Below, piece by piece: positions 25,877-34,824 of a DNA stretch of 64,000 nt. Source of the DNA: Pseudomonadota bacterium (lineage in GTDB: Bacteria; Myxococcota_A; UBA796; GCA-2862545); NCBI GenBank assembly GCA_005776945.1, contig SXOB01000088.1:1-64000 (forward strand). Reading direction: 5' to 3'. Below the pieces are notes generated by a model. It was not told the origin of the DNA. It was given only the letters and a program-made list of their open reading frames with translations, and searched no databases. Position numbers and translations under genes: made by a program. Position 1 is the stretch's first letter. Each line of letters starts with the position of its first letter.

Positions 25877-26818
25877 ATGGTTGCTGAGCCATCGCCTGCG
25901 GAATTGCCGGACGCGTTTCGTACCCTGGTACAAGAACGCAATGCGGTCGTGCTTGCTCACTACTACCAGGACTCGACGCTTCAGGACCTCGCCGACCATG
26001 TCGGTGACAGCCTCCAACTCGCTGTCGCTGCACAGCGCTGCGAGGCTGACGTCATCCTGTTTTGCGGCGTTCACTTCATGGCGGAGACCGCCAAGATCCT
26101 CAATCCGAGCCGCCGCGTCGTCCTGCCGGACCTTGATGCGGGATGCAGCCTGGCCGATGCTGCACCTGCACCTGCGCTTGCAGCGTGGAAAGCCGCCCAC
26201 CCCGACCACATCATCGTGTCCTACATCAACTGTACGGCGGCCACGAAGGCGCTGTCCGATGTGATCGTGACGTCGTCCAACGCACGGCGCATCGTGTCGG
26301 CGCTTCCGACCGACCGACCCATCCTGTTTGGCCCAGACCGGCACCTCGGCGCCTGGCTGGTCGCCCAGACGGGGCGACCGATGGACCTGTGGCCTGGCGC
26401 CTGCATCGTCCATGAAGCCGTCGCAGAGCGCGTCGTCCTCGATTTGCGCGCGCGCCACCCCGGCGCGCCCATTCTCGCGCACCCAGAGTGCCCGGCCGAA
26501 GTGCTCATCCACGCAGACTTCGTCGGAAGTACGACGGCGTTGCTACAGCGGGCGACGACCGATCCGGCGACCACCTTTCTCGTCGCGACGGAGTCCGGAA
26601 TTCTGCACAAGATGCGTCTCGCGCGACCGGACGCCACGTTCGTCGCCATTCCGGGCCGCGACATCAGCTGCGCGTGCAACGAGTGTCCCCACATGCGGCG
26701 CAACACGCTGCTCAAAGCCTACCGGGCGCTTCGCGACCTGGCGCCGGAGATCGAGTTGGAGGAGTCGCTGCGCCTGGCCGCAAAGCGCCCGCTGGACGCG
26801 ATGTTGGCCATGTCGTGA
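25877..26818 (+). CDS. nadA: Quinolinate synthase A
   Basis: A 313-residue [4Fe-4S] enzyme. VVLAHYYQDSTLQDLADHVG is the dihydroxyacetone-phosphate-binding N-terminus. The cluster Cys are in FCGVHFMAETAKIL, GACIVHE and CACNECPHM. HPECPAEVL and ATESGILHKM are conserved. It condenses iminoaspartate with DHAP in NAD synthesis. Its stop overlaps the next start by 4 bp. Confidence 0.95.
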   Translation: MVAEPSPAELPDAFRTLVQERNAVVLAHYYQDSTLQDLADHVGDSLQLAVAAQRCEADVILFCGVHFMAETAKILNPSRRVVLPDLDAGCSLADAAPAPALAAWKAAHPDHIIVSYINCTAATKALSDVIVTSSNARRIVSALPTDRPILFGPDRHLGAWLVAQTGRPMDLWPGACIVHEAVAERVVLDLRARHPGAPILAHPECPAEVLIHADFVGSTTALLQRATTDPATTFLVATESGILHKMRLARPDATFVAIPGRDISCACNECPHMRRNTLLKAYRALRDLAPEIELEESLRLAAKRPLDAMLAMS

Positions 26819-28107
26819 GCGGCGCCGGTTTCGACGGGCGCTACGACGACGAGGCGGGCCTAAAAGTGGCGCTGAACCGCCTGTCGACGAGCCCACCCCT
26901 CGTCACGAGTTGGGAGATCGAACGCCTGCGGGGGGACCTTGCCGACGCCGCGGCCGGCCGTCGCTTGGTGCTTGTCGCAGGGGATTGTGCCGAGACCTTC
27001 GACGACTGTCGTTCGGCGTCCATCAGCGCGCGGCTCAAGGTGCTGCTGAGGATGAGCCTCGTTCTCGTGGCGACGACCCAGCGGCCCGTCGTGCGGATCG
27101 GGCGTTTGGCCGGACAATATGCGAAGCCTCGTTCCGAGCCGACAGAGACGCGCCAGGGTGCCGACGGTTCCGCCGTCACGCTCCCAAGCTACTTTGGGGA
27201 CCTCGTCAACGGTGCGGCCTTTGACGCAGACATTCGACGGCCCGACCCCCGGCGGCTGGTCGATGGCTACCACAACGCGGCGCTCACGCTGAACTTCGTT
27301 CGCAGCCTGCTCGCAGGCGGGTTTGCCGACCTGCACGCCGCGAGCGCCTGGGACGCCAAGGACCTGCTGGGGGCGGTGCGTGTGCGGTACGAAGGTCATC
27401 AAGAGACGGTGAGGCGAGCGCTCGCCGTCGGCGATGCTTTGGACGGGGCGCGGCGGCCAGATGCGGCGCTGTACACGTCCCACGAGGGCCTTCACCTCGG
27501 CTACGAAGGGGCGTTGACCCGCGAGGTCCCGCGTCGCGCAGGCCATTGGTGTCTGTCGACGCATTTCCCCTGGATCGGAGATCGTACGCGTCAGCTCGAC
27601 GGAAAACACGTGGCCTTTTTCGCGGCGTGCGAAAATCCAGTGGCCGTCAAGCTGGGTCCCAAGGCGACCGGAGCGGACGTATGTGCGTTGGCGGCACGAC
27701 TGGACCCTTCGGGGTCGCCGGGGCGTTTGACCTTCGTCACGCGGCTCGGCTCCGCCGCGCCGGGACGCTTGCCCGAGCTGTTGGACGCTGGGGCAGGGCT
27801 GGCAGCCGGCTGGCTGGTGGACCCGATGCACGGCAACACGCGGGCGATGCCCGACGGCCGAAAGGTACGCTTCGTTGACGATGTCGTGGAGGAGATCGCC
27901 GTGACGGCGCGCGCACACCGGGCGGCGGGGACACGGCTTTCGGGGCTCCACCTCGAGGTGGCCGGCGAAGACGTCACGGAGTGCGTCGGCTGCGGGGTCG
28001 TCGAAGCAGACCTTCGACGGGCTTACGGCTCGGCGTGTGACCCCCGGCTCAACCCGAGCCAGGCGGTGTTCGTCGCTGAGGCCTTTGCAACCGCTGCGCA
28101 GGTCTGA
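26815..28107 (+). CDS. Class II 3-deoxy-7-phosphoheptulonate (DAHP) synthase
   Basis: A 430-residue plant/mycobacterial-type DAHP synthase. LVAGDCAETFDDC, RIGRLAGQYAKPRSEP and LPSYFGDLVNG bind PEP and erythrose-4-phosphate. WVGDRTR appears here as FPWIGDRTRQLDG, and DPMHGNT holds a metal ligand. It starts the shikimate pathway that also uses the aroA gene nearby. The GTG start overlaps the nadA stop, so NAD and aromatic synthesis genes are coupled. It ends flush against a convergent gene. Confidence 0.95.
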   Translation: MSGAGFDGRYDDEAGLKVALNRLSTSPPLVTSWEIERLRGDLADAAAGRRLVLVAGDCAETFDDCRSASISARLKVLLRMSLVLVATTQRPVVRIGRLAGQYAKPRSEPTETRQGADGSAVTLPSYFGDLVNGAAFDADIRRPDPRRLVDGYHNAALTLNFVRSLLAGGFADLHAASAWDAKDLLGAVRVRYEGHQETVRRALAVGDALDGARRPDAALYTSHEGLHLGYEGALTREVPRRAGHWCLSTHFPWIGDRTRQLDGKHVAFFAACENPVAVKLGPKATGADVCALAARLDPSGSPGRLTFVTRLGSAAPGRLPELLDAGAGLAAGWLVDPMHGNTRAMPDGRKVRFVDDVVEEIAVTARAHRAAGTRLSGLHLEVAGEDVTECVGCGVVEADLRRAYGSACDPRLNPSQAVFVAEAFATAAQV

Positions 28108-29067
28108 TCAGGGCAACTGGCCTGCCGTGTTGTCGCCCCAGCAATCGATGGCCGATTCGGTGATGGCGCACGTATGTGCCGCCGCGGCGTCGATTTGGAT
28201 GAAGCCCATCGTGGAAGGGGCTTCGAGACGGTCCAAGTTGGCGTCGCCCCAGCAGGTGGCAACTCCGGCGTCCGACAACGCGCACCCATGGAGGTGCCCG
28301 GCCGAAATGTCGACGTAGGGTCCACCATCGATGGGGGCGTCGAGCTGTCCGAAGGTGTTGTCGATGCCCCAGCAGTCCAGCGCACCGTCGTCGGCCTTGC
28401 CGCAAACGTGGAATTCGCCGAGGTCCACGTCAGTGAACACCAGCGGGGGTACGGCAGCTTGTCCCGTAAATGTATTGCCCCAGCAAAAAGTAAGACCATC
28501 GGTGCGAATCGCGCAGGTCGTGAGATTCTGTGCGTCCACCTGGACGTAGGCCCCGTCGGGCGCGTTGATCATTCCGTAGCCGGTGCTTCCCCAACAAAGG
28601 AGACCGCCGTCCGTCTCAATGCCACAAGCGTGCCGATCAGCGACAGTGATGTCGATGAAATAGGATTGGTCGGGCACATTCAGCTGGCCAAAGGTATTGT
28701 CGCCCCAGCAGACGGCGACACCGTAGGGATCCAGGACACAGGCCGATTCTCCACCGAGATCGATCTGTAGGTAGGCCCCGCGTGGCGCGTCGTTGGCGAC
28801 ATCGCTTTGGCCCCAACACTCGATGGTGGAGTCATCGGGGCGCAGCCAACAGGATGTGGCGTCGTTCACGGCCACGCGAGGGCGGGTGAAATCGGCCGTG
28901 ACCGGGAGCGTGGTGTACGACGTGCCCGTTTCGGACGTCGTGGTGGTTTCCGTGGTCGTGTCGGTGGACGGGTCCGTGTCGGAGTCGGTGGGCCCAGGCG
29001 GCACGTTGGTGGTGGCGCCGTCGTCCGTCTTGCAGGCGAGCGCCAAGGACAAAGTGAGGGTGCGCAT
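28108..29067 (-). CDS. RCC1-repeat-like beta-propeller lipoprotein
   Basis: A 319-residue exported protein. MRTLTLSLALAC is a lipoprotein signal, followed by a Thr/Ser/Asp linker. About six repeats of roughly 40 residues share the pattern H/S-x-C-x(8)-CWGDN-x(4)-Q as in VCWGDNTFGQLNVP. This is the RCC1/ALC-type propeller seen in many secreted proteins of myxobacteria-like genomes. Paired Cys in each blade suggest disulfides. The ligand is unknown. The stop abuts the DAHP synthase stop with no gap. Confidence 0.8.
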   Translation of the reverse strand: MRTLTLSLALACKTDDGATTNVPPGPTDSDTDPSTDTTTETTTTSETGTSYTTLPVTADFTRPRVAVNDATSCWLRPDDSTIECWGQSDVANDAPRGAYLQIDLGGESACVLDPYGVAVCWGDNTFGQLNVPDQSYFIDITVADRHACGIETDGGLLCWGSTGYGMINAPDGAYVQVDAQNLTTCAIRTDGLTFCWGNTFTGQAAVPPLVFTDVDLGEFHVCGKADDGALDCWGIDNTFGQLDAPIDGGPYVDISAGHLHGCALSDAGVATCWGDANLDRLEAPSTMGFIQIDAAAAHTCAITESAIDCWGDNTAGQLP

Positions 29068-29125
29068 CGCGTCTCCAGTGGCATCCTATCCGTGGGGACG
29101 TCGATCGCCACGGAATCGTGGGGCG

Positions 29126-29308
29126 TCAGCGCGCCGCGAGGGAGCCAACAGCAATGCCACTGGCCAAGCCAAGCAGGCCAACGACCGCGCACCCGAGCGC
29201 CATCCACTTGAGGGCACCCAACGCGCGTCGAACGACCGCGATCGCGATCATGACGGCGATGATGGCCGCAACGGACAGCGCTGCGGCCAATGTCCAGGAG
29301 AATGTCAT
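29126..29308 (-). CDS. Small two-helix membrane protein
   Basis: A 60-residue frame from ATG 29308 with two hydrophobic stretches (LAAALSVAAIIAVMIAIAVV and WMALGCAVVGLLGLASGI). It lacks a clear ribosome binding site. No family recognised. It may be chance coding in GC-rich DNA, although the membrane pattern is convincing. Confidence 0.45.
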   Translation of the reverse strand: MTFSWTLAAALSVAAIIAVMIAIAVVRRALGALKWMALGCAVVGLLGLASGIAVGSLAAR

Positions 29309-29400
29309 TGAGCTTTGCCTGCGGGCTACTACCCTGAGTGTGAGCCGTGGGCGCAAGGGTTCGTGGGCGGGTGACGATGGGTCCTATAGGAATGGGCGAC

Positions 29401-29703
29401 ATGGACAATCGTCGGATGGCCCCCCGATACCCCGTCGCCCATCGGGGCGTCCTCTACGTTGAAGGGCGCTCTGGCCTCTCCGTGGCGGCGACGAGCGAGG
29501 TTCGCGACGTATCGTCAGGGGGACTCTGCCTGCTGACGACCGTTCGGGCTGAGCCTGGCGACAAAGTTCGCGTGGAGATTGTGCCAGAGGGGGAGGCTCC
29601 GATTCGCGGGGTCGCCCTCGTCGTCTGGTGTCGTCGTTTGGGCGCCGATGATGGCCCCTGGACATTTGCGGTCGGCTTGATGGCCCCTCAAAAAACGCGG
29701 TAG
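29401..29703 (+). CDS. PilZ-domain protein
   Basis: A 100-residue cytoplasmic protein. NRRMAPRYPVAHRGVLYVEG has the RxxxR-like N-terminus, and VRDVSSGGLCL the DxSxxG loop, of c-di-GMP-binding PilZ domains. ATG 29401 is used with AGGA 9 bp upstream; ATG 29392 is possible. It is a stand-alone sensor, so the output partner is not evident from neighbours. Confidence 0.78.
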   Translation: MDNRRMAPRYPVAHRGVLYVEGRSGLSVAATSEVRDVSSGGLCLLTTVRAEPGDKVRVEIVPEGEAPIRGVALVVWCRRLGADDGPWTFAVGLMAPQKTR

Positions 29704-29723
29704 GGGACGCGTCGAGGCGATCG

Positions 29724-30152
29724 ATGTGGTGGTGGTTCGCGGCGTGTGAGTCAGCGGTTCCAGAGTGCCCAAAGTACATGACGTGGCACGTCGCGGTGCC
29801 GGTGCACGGGGGGCGGACCACATGGTGCGAGGGCACCACCGGCGCCCGCAATGGCCTGTTCATCCAGTACCATGCCAACGGTCAGATGAGTGTGGACGGT
29901 TGGTTTTGGCGCAATCAGCGCAACGGCAACTGGAAGCGCTACCGGGCCGACGGTACCCTTGAAGAAGCGGTGGATTGGTACAAGGGGAAGCGCCACGGAA
30001 CGCAGCTGGTGTACGGGTCCGATGGACGGACTGTGGTGGAGACGATCGGTTGGCGCGAAGGTGCACGACTATCACCGGGAGAAACGCCGCCAGCAGCCGA
30101 ACCTCGCGAGTGGACCGAGACTAGGACGAAGGAATCCAAACCGGCCCTGTGA
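29724..30152 (+). CDS. MORN-like repeat lipoprotein (YwqK-type)
   Basis: A 142-residue protein with an extremely short leader, MWWWFAACES, ending in a lipobox-like FAAC. The body contains three MORN/YwqK-like units (NGLFIQYHANGQMSVDGWF, NGNWKRYRADGTLEEAVDWY and HGTQLVYGSDG). Such repeats form beta-hairpin ladders of unknown binding role. Its 3' end overlaps the convergent gene by 32 bp. Confidence 0.65.
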   Translation: MWWWFAACESAVPECPKYMTWHVAVPVHGGRTTWCEGTTGARNGLFIQYHANGQMSVDGWFWRNQRNGNWKRYRADGTLEEAVDWYKGKRHGTQLVYGSDGRTVVETIGWREGARLSPGETPPAAEPREWTETRTKESKPAL

Positions 30153-32091
30153 CGGCCCATTGGCCGGCGTCGTCCCAGGCGGCCAGGACGACCCAATCGT
30201 CGGCTTCGATGGCGAGGCTGCCAACCAGATCCGTGCCGCTCGCCAAGATGGTCCCGCCCGCGGTGAGAAGCGCCACGGTCGGCGCACCGATCAGTCCGTC
30301 GACCTCCCAAGTCGCGAGCCGAGGGCCGCCGCGTAGCGGGCGCTCCGGGGCGCGTTCACCCGCGGTGGCGCCGTCGACGGTGAGCGTCGCCACGGGTCCG
30401 GTGCCCGCCGCACTCCAGCCGCTGAGCAGTGCCTGGTGCACGTCGACGGCCGCGAAATTGGCCACGTCGTCGACCTCTGCCCACGTGACGGGACCGGCGG
30501 GTGTCAGCCGAAGGCCCGCGTCCAAGAACGCCCACCAGCCAGCCCACCGCGTCGAGGGGTCGCCGTCGGGATCCGGAAGCACGACGAGGTCGGGGGAGGT
30601 CGGCCAGGTCCACGGCGTGGCGGGCAGCAGATCCAGGTCGACGGCGACGTGACGACCGCCCCCTCCTGCTTCAGCCACGAGGTCCCCGACGTCGCGACCA
30701 CGTGGGTCGGGTGCGCCGTGGCCGGGGCGGTCGCCGTCGGCCGACCACGGCCAGGAGCGAATGAGGCCGCCGGGGACGGGGGTGACCACTGCCTCCTGCG
30801 CCACGATGCGCGGTGCGCCGTCGGAAGCGACGTTGACCGAAGGGACGTCGTTCTCGGCCGTGGCCAGGACGAAGTCGAAGCCGTCGGCCTCAGCCAGCGC
30901 CATTGCAGCGACGTCGCCTTGTCGCCAGGTTCGGTCCCGGTCGGCGCGGACGTCGAGCGAACAGGCGACGCGCGAACCGGGGGAGAGCCGACGGTCGAGG
31001 GCGACCGTGAGCGGCAACACGGCGTCGTCGGCCAACTCGAGGCGTGTGGTTCGGCCGTCGAAGGCGGGTCCGGCTCCAAAGGTGAGCGTGGAGACACCGG
31101 CCCCAAGGGCCAACGTGCCGCCCGATGCCGAAAGGCCGAAGGTGCCGCTGCGTCCATCGTCGGCGACCCAGTCCACGCGTATCGGCCGCGCGCCGCCGGT
31201 GGCCCATGCGAAGCTGACAACCACGTCGGCCGGCGCGCCAAGCAGGTGGACGGTCGACCCTCCGGGAGAGCGGTCGGGCGACGGTGCGCGGCCTGGCGCC
31301 TCCGCGCGAAGCGACGTCGTACCGGCTGGGATTCGTCCTGAAAAGCGGCCGTCGATGACGGGGATCACGCCAAGGAGGACGTCGCCGGCCCGGGCCGCGA
31401 TCTCAAGGGCGCCAGGGGCGAAGCCCTCCGTAGGGGTCCCTGGTAGGGCCTGCACCGCGACCTCTGGCGCTTCGAGGGCGATGAACGTGGCGCCCGTCCA
31501 GGTCGCGGCTCCTCCTTCATCGCTGACGACCGAGCCGTCCGTGCGAAACCACTGGTCGGCCTGTACGAAACTGTCGTGTCGGCGCCAGGCGCCGGCAGGG
31601 TGGATCCGGAGCGCGCTGGCGCCGAGGACATGAACGGTTGGGCTCTCGGCATCGATCCGCCAAACGACCGAGGTCGGGGTGGAATCCAGCAACTCCGTTT
31701 CGCCGGGCAGAGCGCGGGGCGTGCCGACGATCTCGACGCCGTCGTCCGTCACGTTCCACGAGGTGATGTCCAGCCACCCTCCGGCGACGATCGGCAGGGC
31801 TTCGTAAAGGTCGTCGTCACCATCCCAAGTCGCCAGGTCGACAAGCGTTCCCCCGTCGTGGCCCACGAGGCTCAGCGCCGATTCTGGGTGTCGGATCACG
31901 GCCCTCAGGGTCGAGTTGGCGAGCAGCAGGTCGCCGAGATTCGCGTCGCCGTCGGGCGGAATTTGCTCGGCGCAAACGATGGGACCCACCCGCCACTCCC
32001 CGGGTGCGGGGGGGTCAACGATGCAGTCCTCCACGGGCGCCGGCGGTGGCGCGCACCCGATGGCCAAGGCGCCGAGGATGACGCGTCCCAT
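30121..32091 (-). CDS. Large secreted lipoprotein of unknown function
   Basis: A 656-residue protein with signal MGRVILGALAIGC (lipobox AIGC) and a Pro-rich start. The N-terminal half is beta-rich (IPPDGDANLGDLLLANSTLR, GHDGGTLVDLATW). A Gly/Arg-rich segment near residues 255-270 separates it from the C-terminal part. I considered a degenerate PHP-type metallohydrolase (FVLATAENDVPS, PDLVVLPDPDGD) but see no complete metal-binding set. Surface-exposed location is inferred from the signal. Divergent from queE by 21 bp. Confidence 0.6.
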   Translation of the reverse strand: MGRVILGALAIGCAPPPAPVEDCIVDPPAPGEWRVGPIVCAEQIPPDGDANLGDLLLANSTLRAVIRHPESALSLVGHDGGTLVDLATWDGDDDLYEALPIVAGGWLDITSWNVTDDGVEIVGTPRALPGETELLDSTPTSVVWRIDAESPTVHVLGASALRIHPAGAWRRHDSFVQADQWFRTDGSVVSDEGGAATWTGATFIALEAPEVAVQALPGTPTEGFAPGALEIAARAGDVLLGVIPVIDGRFSGRIPAGTTSLRAEAPGRAPSPDRSPGGSTVHLLGAPADVVVSFAWATGGARPIRVDWVADDGRSGTFGLSASGGTLALGAGVSTLTFGAGPAFDGRTTRLELADDAVLPLTVALDRRLSPGSRVACSLDVRADRDRTWRQGDVAAMALAEADGFDFVLATAENDVPSVNVASDGAPRIVAQEAVVTPVPGGLIRSWPWSADGDRPGHGAPDPRGRDVGDLVAEAGGGGRHVAVDLDLLPATPWTWPTSPDLVVLPDPDGDPSTRWAGWWAFLDAGLRLTPAGPVTWAEVDDVANFAAVDVHQALLSGWSAAGTGPVATLTVDGATAGERAPERPLRGGPRLATWEVDGLIGAPTVALLTAGGTILASGTDLVGSLAIEADDWVVLAAWDDAGQWAVTGPVWIPSS

Positions 32092-32112
32092 GGCGCTGCG
32101 CTATCGTGCGTC

Positions 32113-32784
32113 GTGCCGCACCGAGACGAAGTCCCCCGCGACCGTCGCCTGCGCGTGACCGAGGTCTACGCCTCCGTACAGGGGGAATCGACCCACGTCG
32201 GCAAGCCGATGGTCTTCATTCGACTCACGGGTTGCCCGCTGCGGTGCACGTGGTGCGATTCGACCTTCACCTTTCAGGGCGGTACCTGGCGGGACGTCGA
32301 CGACGTCGTGGCCGAAGTGTTGCGCTTTGGCCTTCCAGCCGTTGAGGTCACAGGGGGCGAGCCCCTCATGCAGCCCAATGCGGTCGGGCTGATGCAGAAG
32401 CTCCTGGATGCCGGGCTCGAGGTGTTGCTGGAGACGAGTGGTGCGCTGGCCATCGACGGCGTTCCCCCAGGAGTGCGCGTCATCCTCGATCTCAAGGCGC
32501 CGGGTTCGGCGATGGAGGACCGAAATCGGTGGGAGAACCTCGATGTCCTCGACCGCGACGGCGAGGTGAAGTTCGTTCTGGCGGATCGCACCGACTATGA
32601 GTGGGCCCGCGAGGTCATCCGGCAACGCGGCCTGGCGGCGCGCTGGCCCGTTCACTTTTCGCCCGTGTGGGGCGTGCTTTCGCCGGCCACCCTCGTGGAG
32701 TGGATGGTGACCGACCGCGTGGCCGCGCGTTTGATGCTGCAGGTCCACAAGGTGATTTGGGACCCCGCTGCGCGGGGGGTGTGA
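32113..32784 (+). CDS. queE: 7-carboxy-7-deazaguanine synthase (radical SAM)
   Basis: A 223-residue QueE. VTEVYASVQGESTHVGKP is the canonical N-terminus, RLTGCPLRCTWCDST carries the CxxxCxxC cluster motif, and VEVTGGEPLMQPN binds SAM. It converts carboxy-tetrahydropterin to the 7-deazaguanine core of queuosine. GTG 32113 is used; GTG 32155 (MTEVYASVQGE) is also possible. Other queuosine genes are not in the window. Confidence 0.93.
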   Translation: MPHRDEVPRDRRLRVTEVYASVQGESTHVGKPMVFIRLTGCPLRCTWCDSTFTFQGGTWRDVDDVVAEVLRFGLPAVEVTGGEPLMQPNAVGLMQKLLDAGLEVLLETSGALAIDGVPPGVRVILDLKAPGSAMEDRNRWENLDVLDRDGEVKFVLADRTDYEWAREVIRQRGLAARWPVHFSPVWGVLSPATLVEWMVTDRVAARLMLQVHKVIWDPAARGV

Positions 32785-32796
32785 CCGAGCCGCCCG

Positions 32797-33570
32797 CTAG
32801 GCGGCGCACTCACGGAAGCGATGGGCGAGGCCGCCGAGGCTCATCCAGTATTGCTTCCAGGGGCCCTTTCCGAGCAAGTCGCCGCCAAAGTAGTTGGGCG
32901 GGCGAACCGGGGGGAATCCCTCAGGCAGAACCGTGAGCTCCAGGCGGCGATCTTCGAACGCGATCCGCATTTCTTCGACGGTGCGGATTTCGCGGTCGAT
33001 GAGCTCGTAGAAGCTTCCCAACTTCGCGGCAATCTCCTCGCGCGTCGCCACCTTGAGCATGGCCTCGATCCAGTCCGCCGCAAGGTGCTGAAGGAAGTGG
33101 CGCCACGTCAGGAAGCTCCGGTTCATGAGGTCGCGTGCGATGGCCCAGTCTTGGGGGGTCATCGGCGCGTCGCTCGCGAGCAGGCTTTGGATGCGGCGGA
33201 GGCGAACGTTCGTGACGAACATGGCCGTCCGGACGAGCAGCAGCATGTTTTCGGCGCCATCGAGCGCCGGATGGCTGACGTGCCACTTGACCTTGCGCTC
33301 GTGACGGTCCAGGAAGCGCTGGATGCCGACGGCGATGCGAGCTTCGTCCACCCACGTCGTCACGCGTTGGGTGGCGGGTCCGTCGACGGCGGGGAGGGCA
33401 TTGGCGAGCGCGTCGCCCCCTTGGCCGCGCGGGATGTTGAGGCGGTCAAAGAAATCGGCGATGCGCTCGACATCGTCTTCTTCGAAGACGGTCTGCATCG
33501 TGCCGACGAATTCTTCTTCGCTGCGCGCCGCGTTGCGGACCATGCTCGCGACGGTCGCGGTCTTCGACAT
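32797..33570 (-). CDS. Alpha-helical cytoplasmic protein of unknown function
   Basis: A 257-residue soluble protein, mostly predicted helix, with acidic N-terminus and a Trp/His-rich centre (TWRHFLQHLAADWIEAML). It has no signal, transmembrane segment or recognised motif. ATG 33570 has a good ribosome binding site (GAGGTAAGA). It is convergent with queE (12-bp gap). It lies 26 bp after the FHA-like gene on the same strand and may share its transcript. Confidence 0.7.
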   Translation of the reverse strand: MSKTATVASMVRNAARSEEEFVGTMQTVFEEDDVERIADFFDRLNIPRGQGGDALANALPAVDGPATQRVTTWVDEARIAVGIQRFLDRHERKVKWHVSHPALDGAENMLLLVRTAMFVTNVRLRRIQSLLASDAPMTPQDWAIARDLMNRSFLTWRHFLQHLAADWIEAMLKVATREEIAAKLGSFYELIDREIRTVEEMRIAFEDRRLELTVLPEGFPPVRPPNYFGGDLLGKGPWKQYWMSLGGLAHRFRECAA

Positions 33571-33596
33571 TCTTACCTCGTAAACGGCCGCGGCAG

Positions 33597-34781
33597 CTAA
33601 CGATCGGGGACCCTGCTGTCCAGGTCCCGCAGTGGGTCACCGCGGGACGCGCGTGCGGCGAGGACAGCGCAGCGGTCGCGCTCCTCTTGACCTGCGGGGC
33701 CATCGTTTGCGGCCCACGCCGCACACTTCGCCACCGTGGCTGTGGCTTGTGCGGCCGCGACGCGGGCGCCGGCTTGGGCGGCGATGGCTCGACCGACGAA
33801 TGTCGCCAGTGTTGATTCGTCCCGCACGCGATGGCCCGAGGCGGCCGCAAAGAGTGGCGTGGCACCGTCGTCGGGGCCGAGGTGCGCAGCCAGAATCGCG
33901 ACATCGTCGCGTTGGTCGGCGCCCTCGGCGACCCAACAAGTGGCGCCGTCGGACAACGGGACCGTCGACCAACTTGCCTTTGGGGCAACCGCCTCCAACT
34001 CGGCCAAAATCGGCGGGTTTGCGAAGGGAGGACGCCACAGGGTTGGCTGGACCGAGAGGCCGAGGCGCTGCGCCCGGACGTCGTCGAGCGCGAGCGGGCC
34101 TCGGCCGCAGGCCGGGGTTCCTTGTTCCGTTTCGACGGCGACCCAAGGTCCCGAGGACCAGGTGGCGAGGACGATGGCCGACGTCGTCATCCCGGCCGCG
34201 CGCCAGGCGTCGACCTCGTCGTTGGACAGCGGTTGGGGCGGCGACGAAAACGCGGACCTCACGGCCTCCTCGTGCGATCGGTCCGCGGCTGCCGAGAGCG
34301 CCGACCCCTGGACGTGGGCAAGAGAGGCGTTTCGAACGAATGTACGCGTCGATTGAACGGCGTAGGCGGCCAGCCCTGCCGAACTGAGGCAAGCCACAGG
34401 CACCGCAGCGCCGAGGGCCAGCCGAAAGGCCTTCGTCAAACCGTTTCGCCGGCTCATTTGACCAGAGGGTACCGCCACCGTCAACACGGGCCCTTGAGCC
34501 GTGCCCAAGTAAACGCGAGCACCGGGCAACAGAAGGGCACCCCCGGGAGGAACGTCGGCCCCGTCCACCTGGGTAAACGCCCCCTCCTCGGCGAAGAGGC
34601 GCGCGCCTTTTTCTGACGCGTGGAGCGTTGCATGTCGGTCGGCGATGCCCCATGCGGCCGTCAGGAGGACGTCCGCGTCCGGTCCCGAGCCGATGACGAT
34701 CGTCGCGCGGGGCCATGGGCCGAATCGCCGACCGCCAAAGCTCGGGTCCAATTCGAGATGGATTCTGTTCCATTGCAGCAT
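33597..34781 (-). CDS. FHA-like N-terminal domain protein with one membrane span
   Basis: A 394-residue protein. Residues 1-95 resemble a forkhead-associated fold: GRRFGPWPRATIVIGSGPDADV, then IADRHATLHASEKGARLF, where RHATL replaces the usual SRxHxxL. A hydrophobic helix lies at about 115-140 (FRLALGAAVPVACLSSAGLAAY). The C-terminal ~250 residues are Ala-rich and presumably extracytoplasmic. FHA domains bind phospho-threonine, so a Ser/Thr kinase partner such as the one at 60254 is conceivable. The DNA upstream also serves the divergent gene at 34825. Confidence 0.65.
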   Translation of the reverse strand: MLQWNRIHLELDPSFGGRRFGPWPRATIVIGSGPDADVLLTAAWGIADRHATLHASEKGARLFAEEGAFTQVDGADVPPGGALLLPGARVYLGTAQGPVLTVAVPSGQMSRRNGLTKAFRLALGAAVPVACLSSAGLAAYAVQSTRTFVRNASLAHVQGSALSAAADRSHEEAVRSAFSSPPQPLSNDEVDAWRAAGMTTSAIVLATWSSGPWVAVETEQGTPACGRGPLALDDVRAQRLGLSVQPTLWRPPFANPPILAELEAVAPKASWSTVPLSDGATCWVAEGADQRDDVAILAAHLGPDDGATPLFAAASGHRVRDESTLATFVGRAIAAQAGARVAAAQATATVAKCAAWAANDGPAGQEERDRCAVLAARASRGDPLRDLDSRVPDR

Positions 34782-34824
34782 GGTGGCTTCCTGAGGCCCC
34801 TCGCCCGGCCCCTAGGGTACCAAC
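34782..34824. promoter_or_regulatory. Divergent promoter region of the FHA cluster
   Basis: 43 bp between two divergent FHA-like genes. It is too short for two separate full promoters, so these must overlap each other or the coding ends. No consensus boxes are visible; CCTAGG is present at 34810. Confidence 0.35.
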
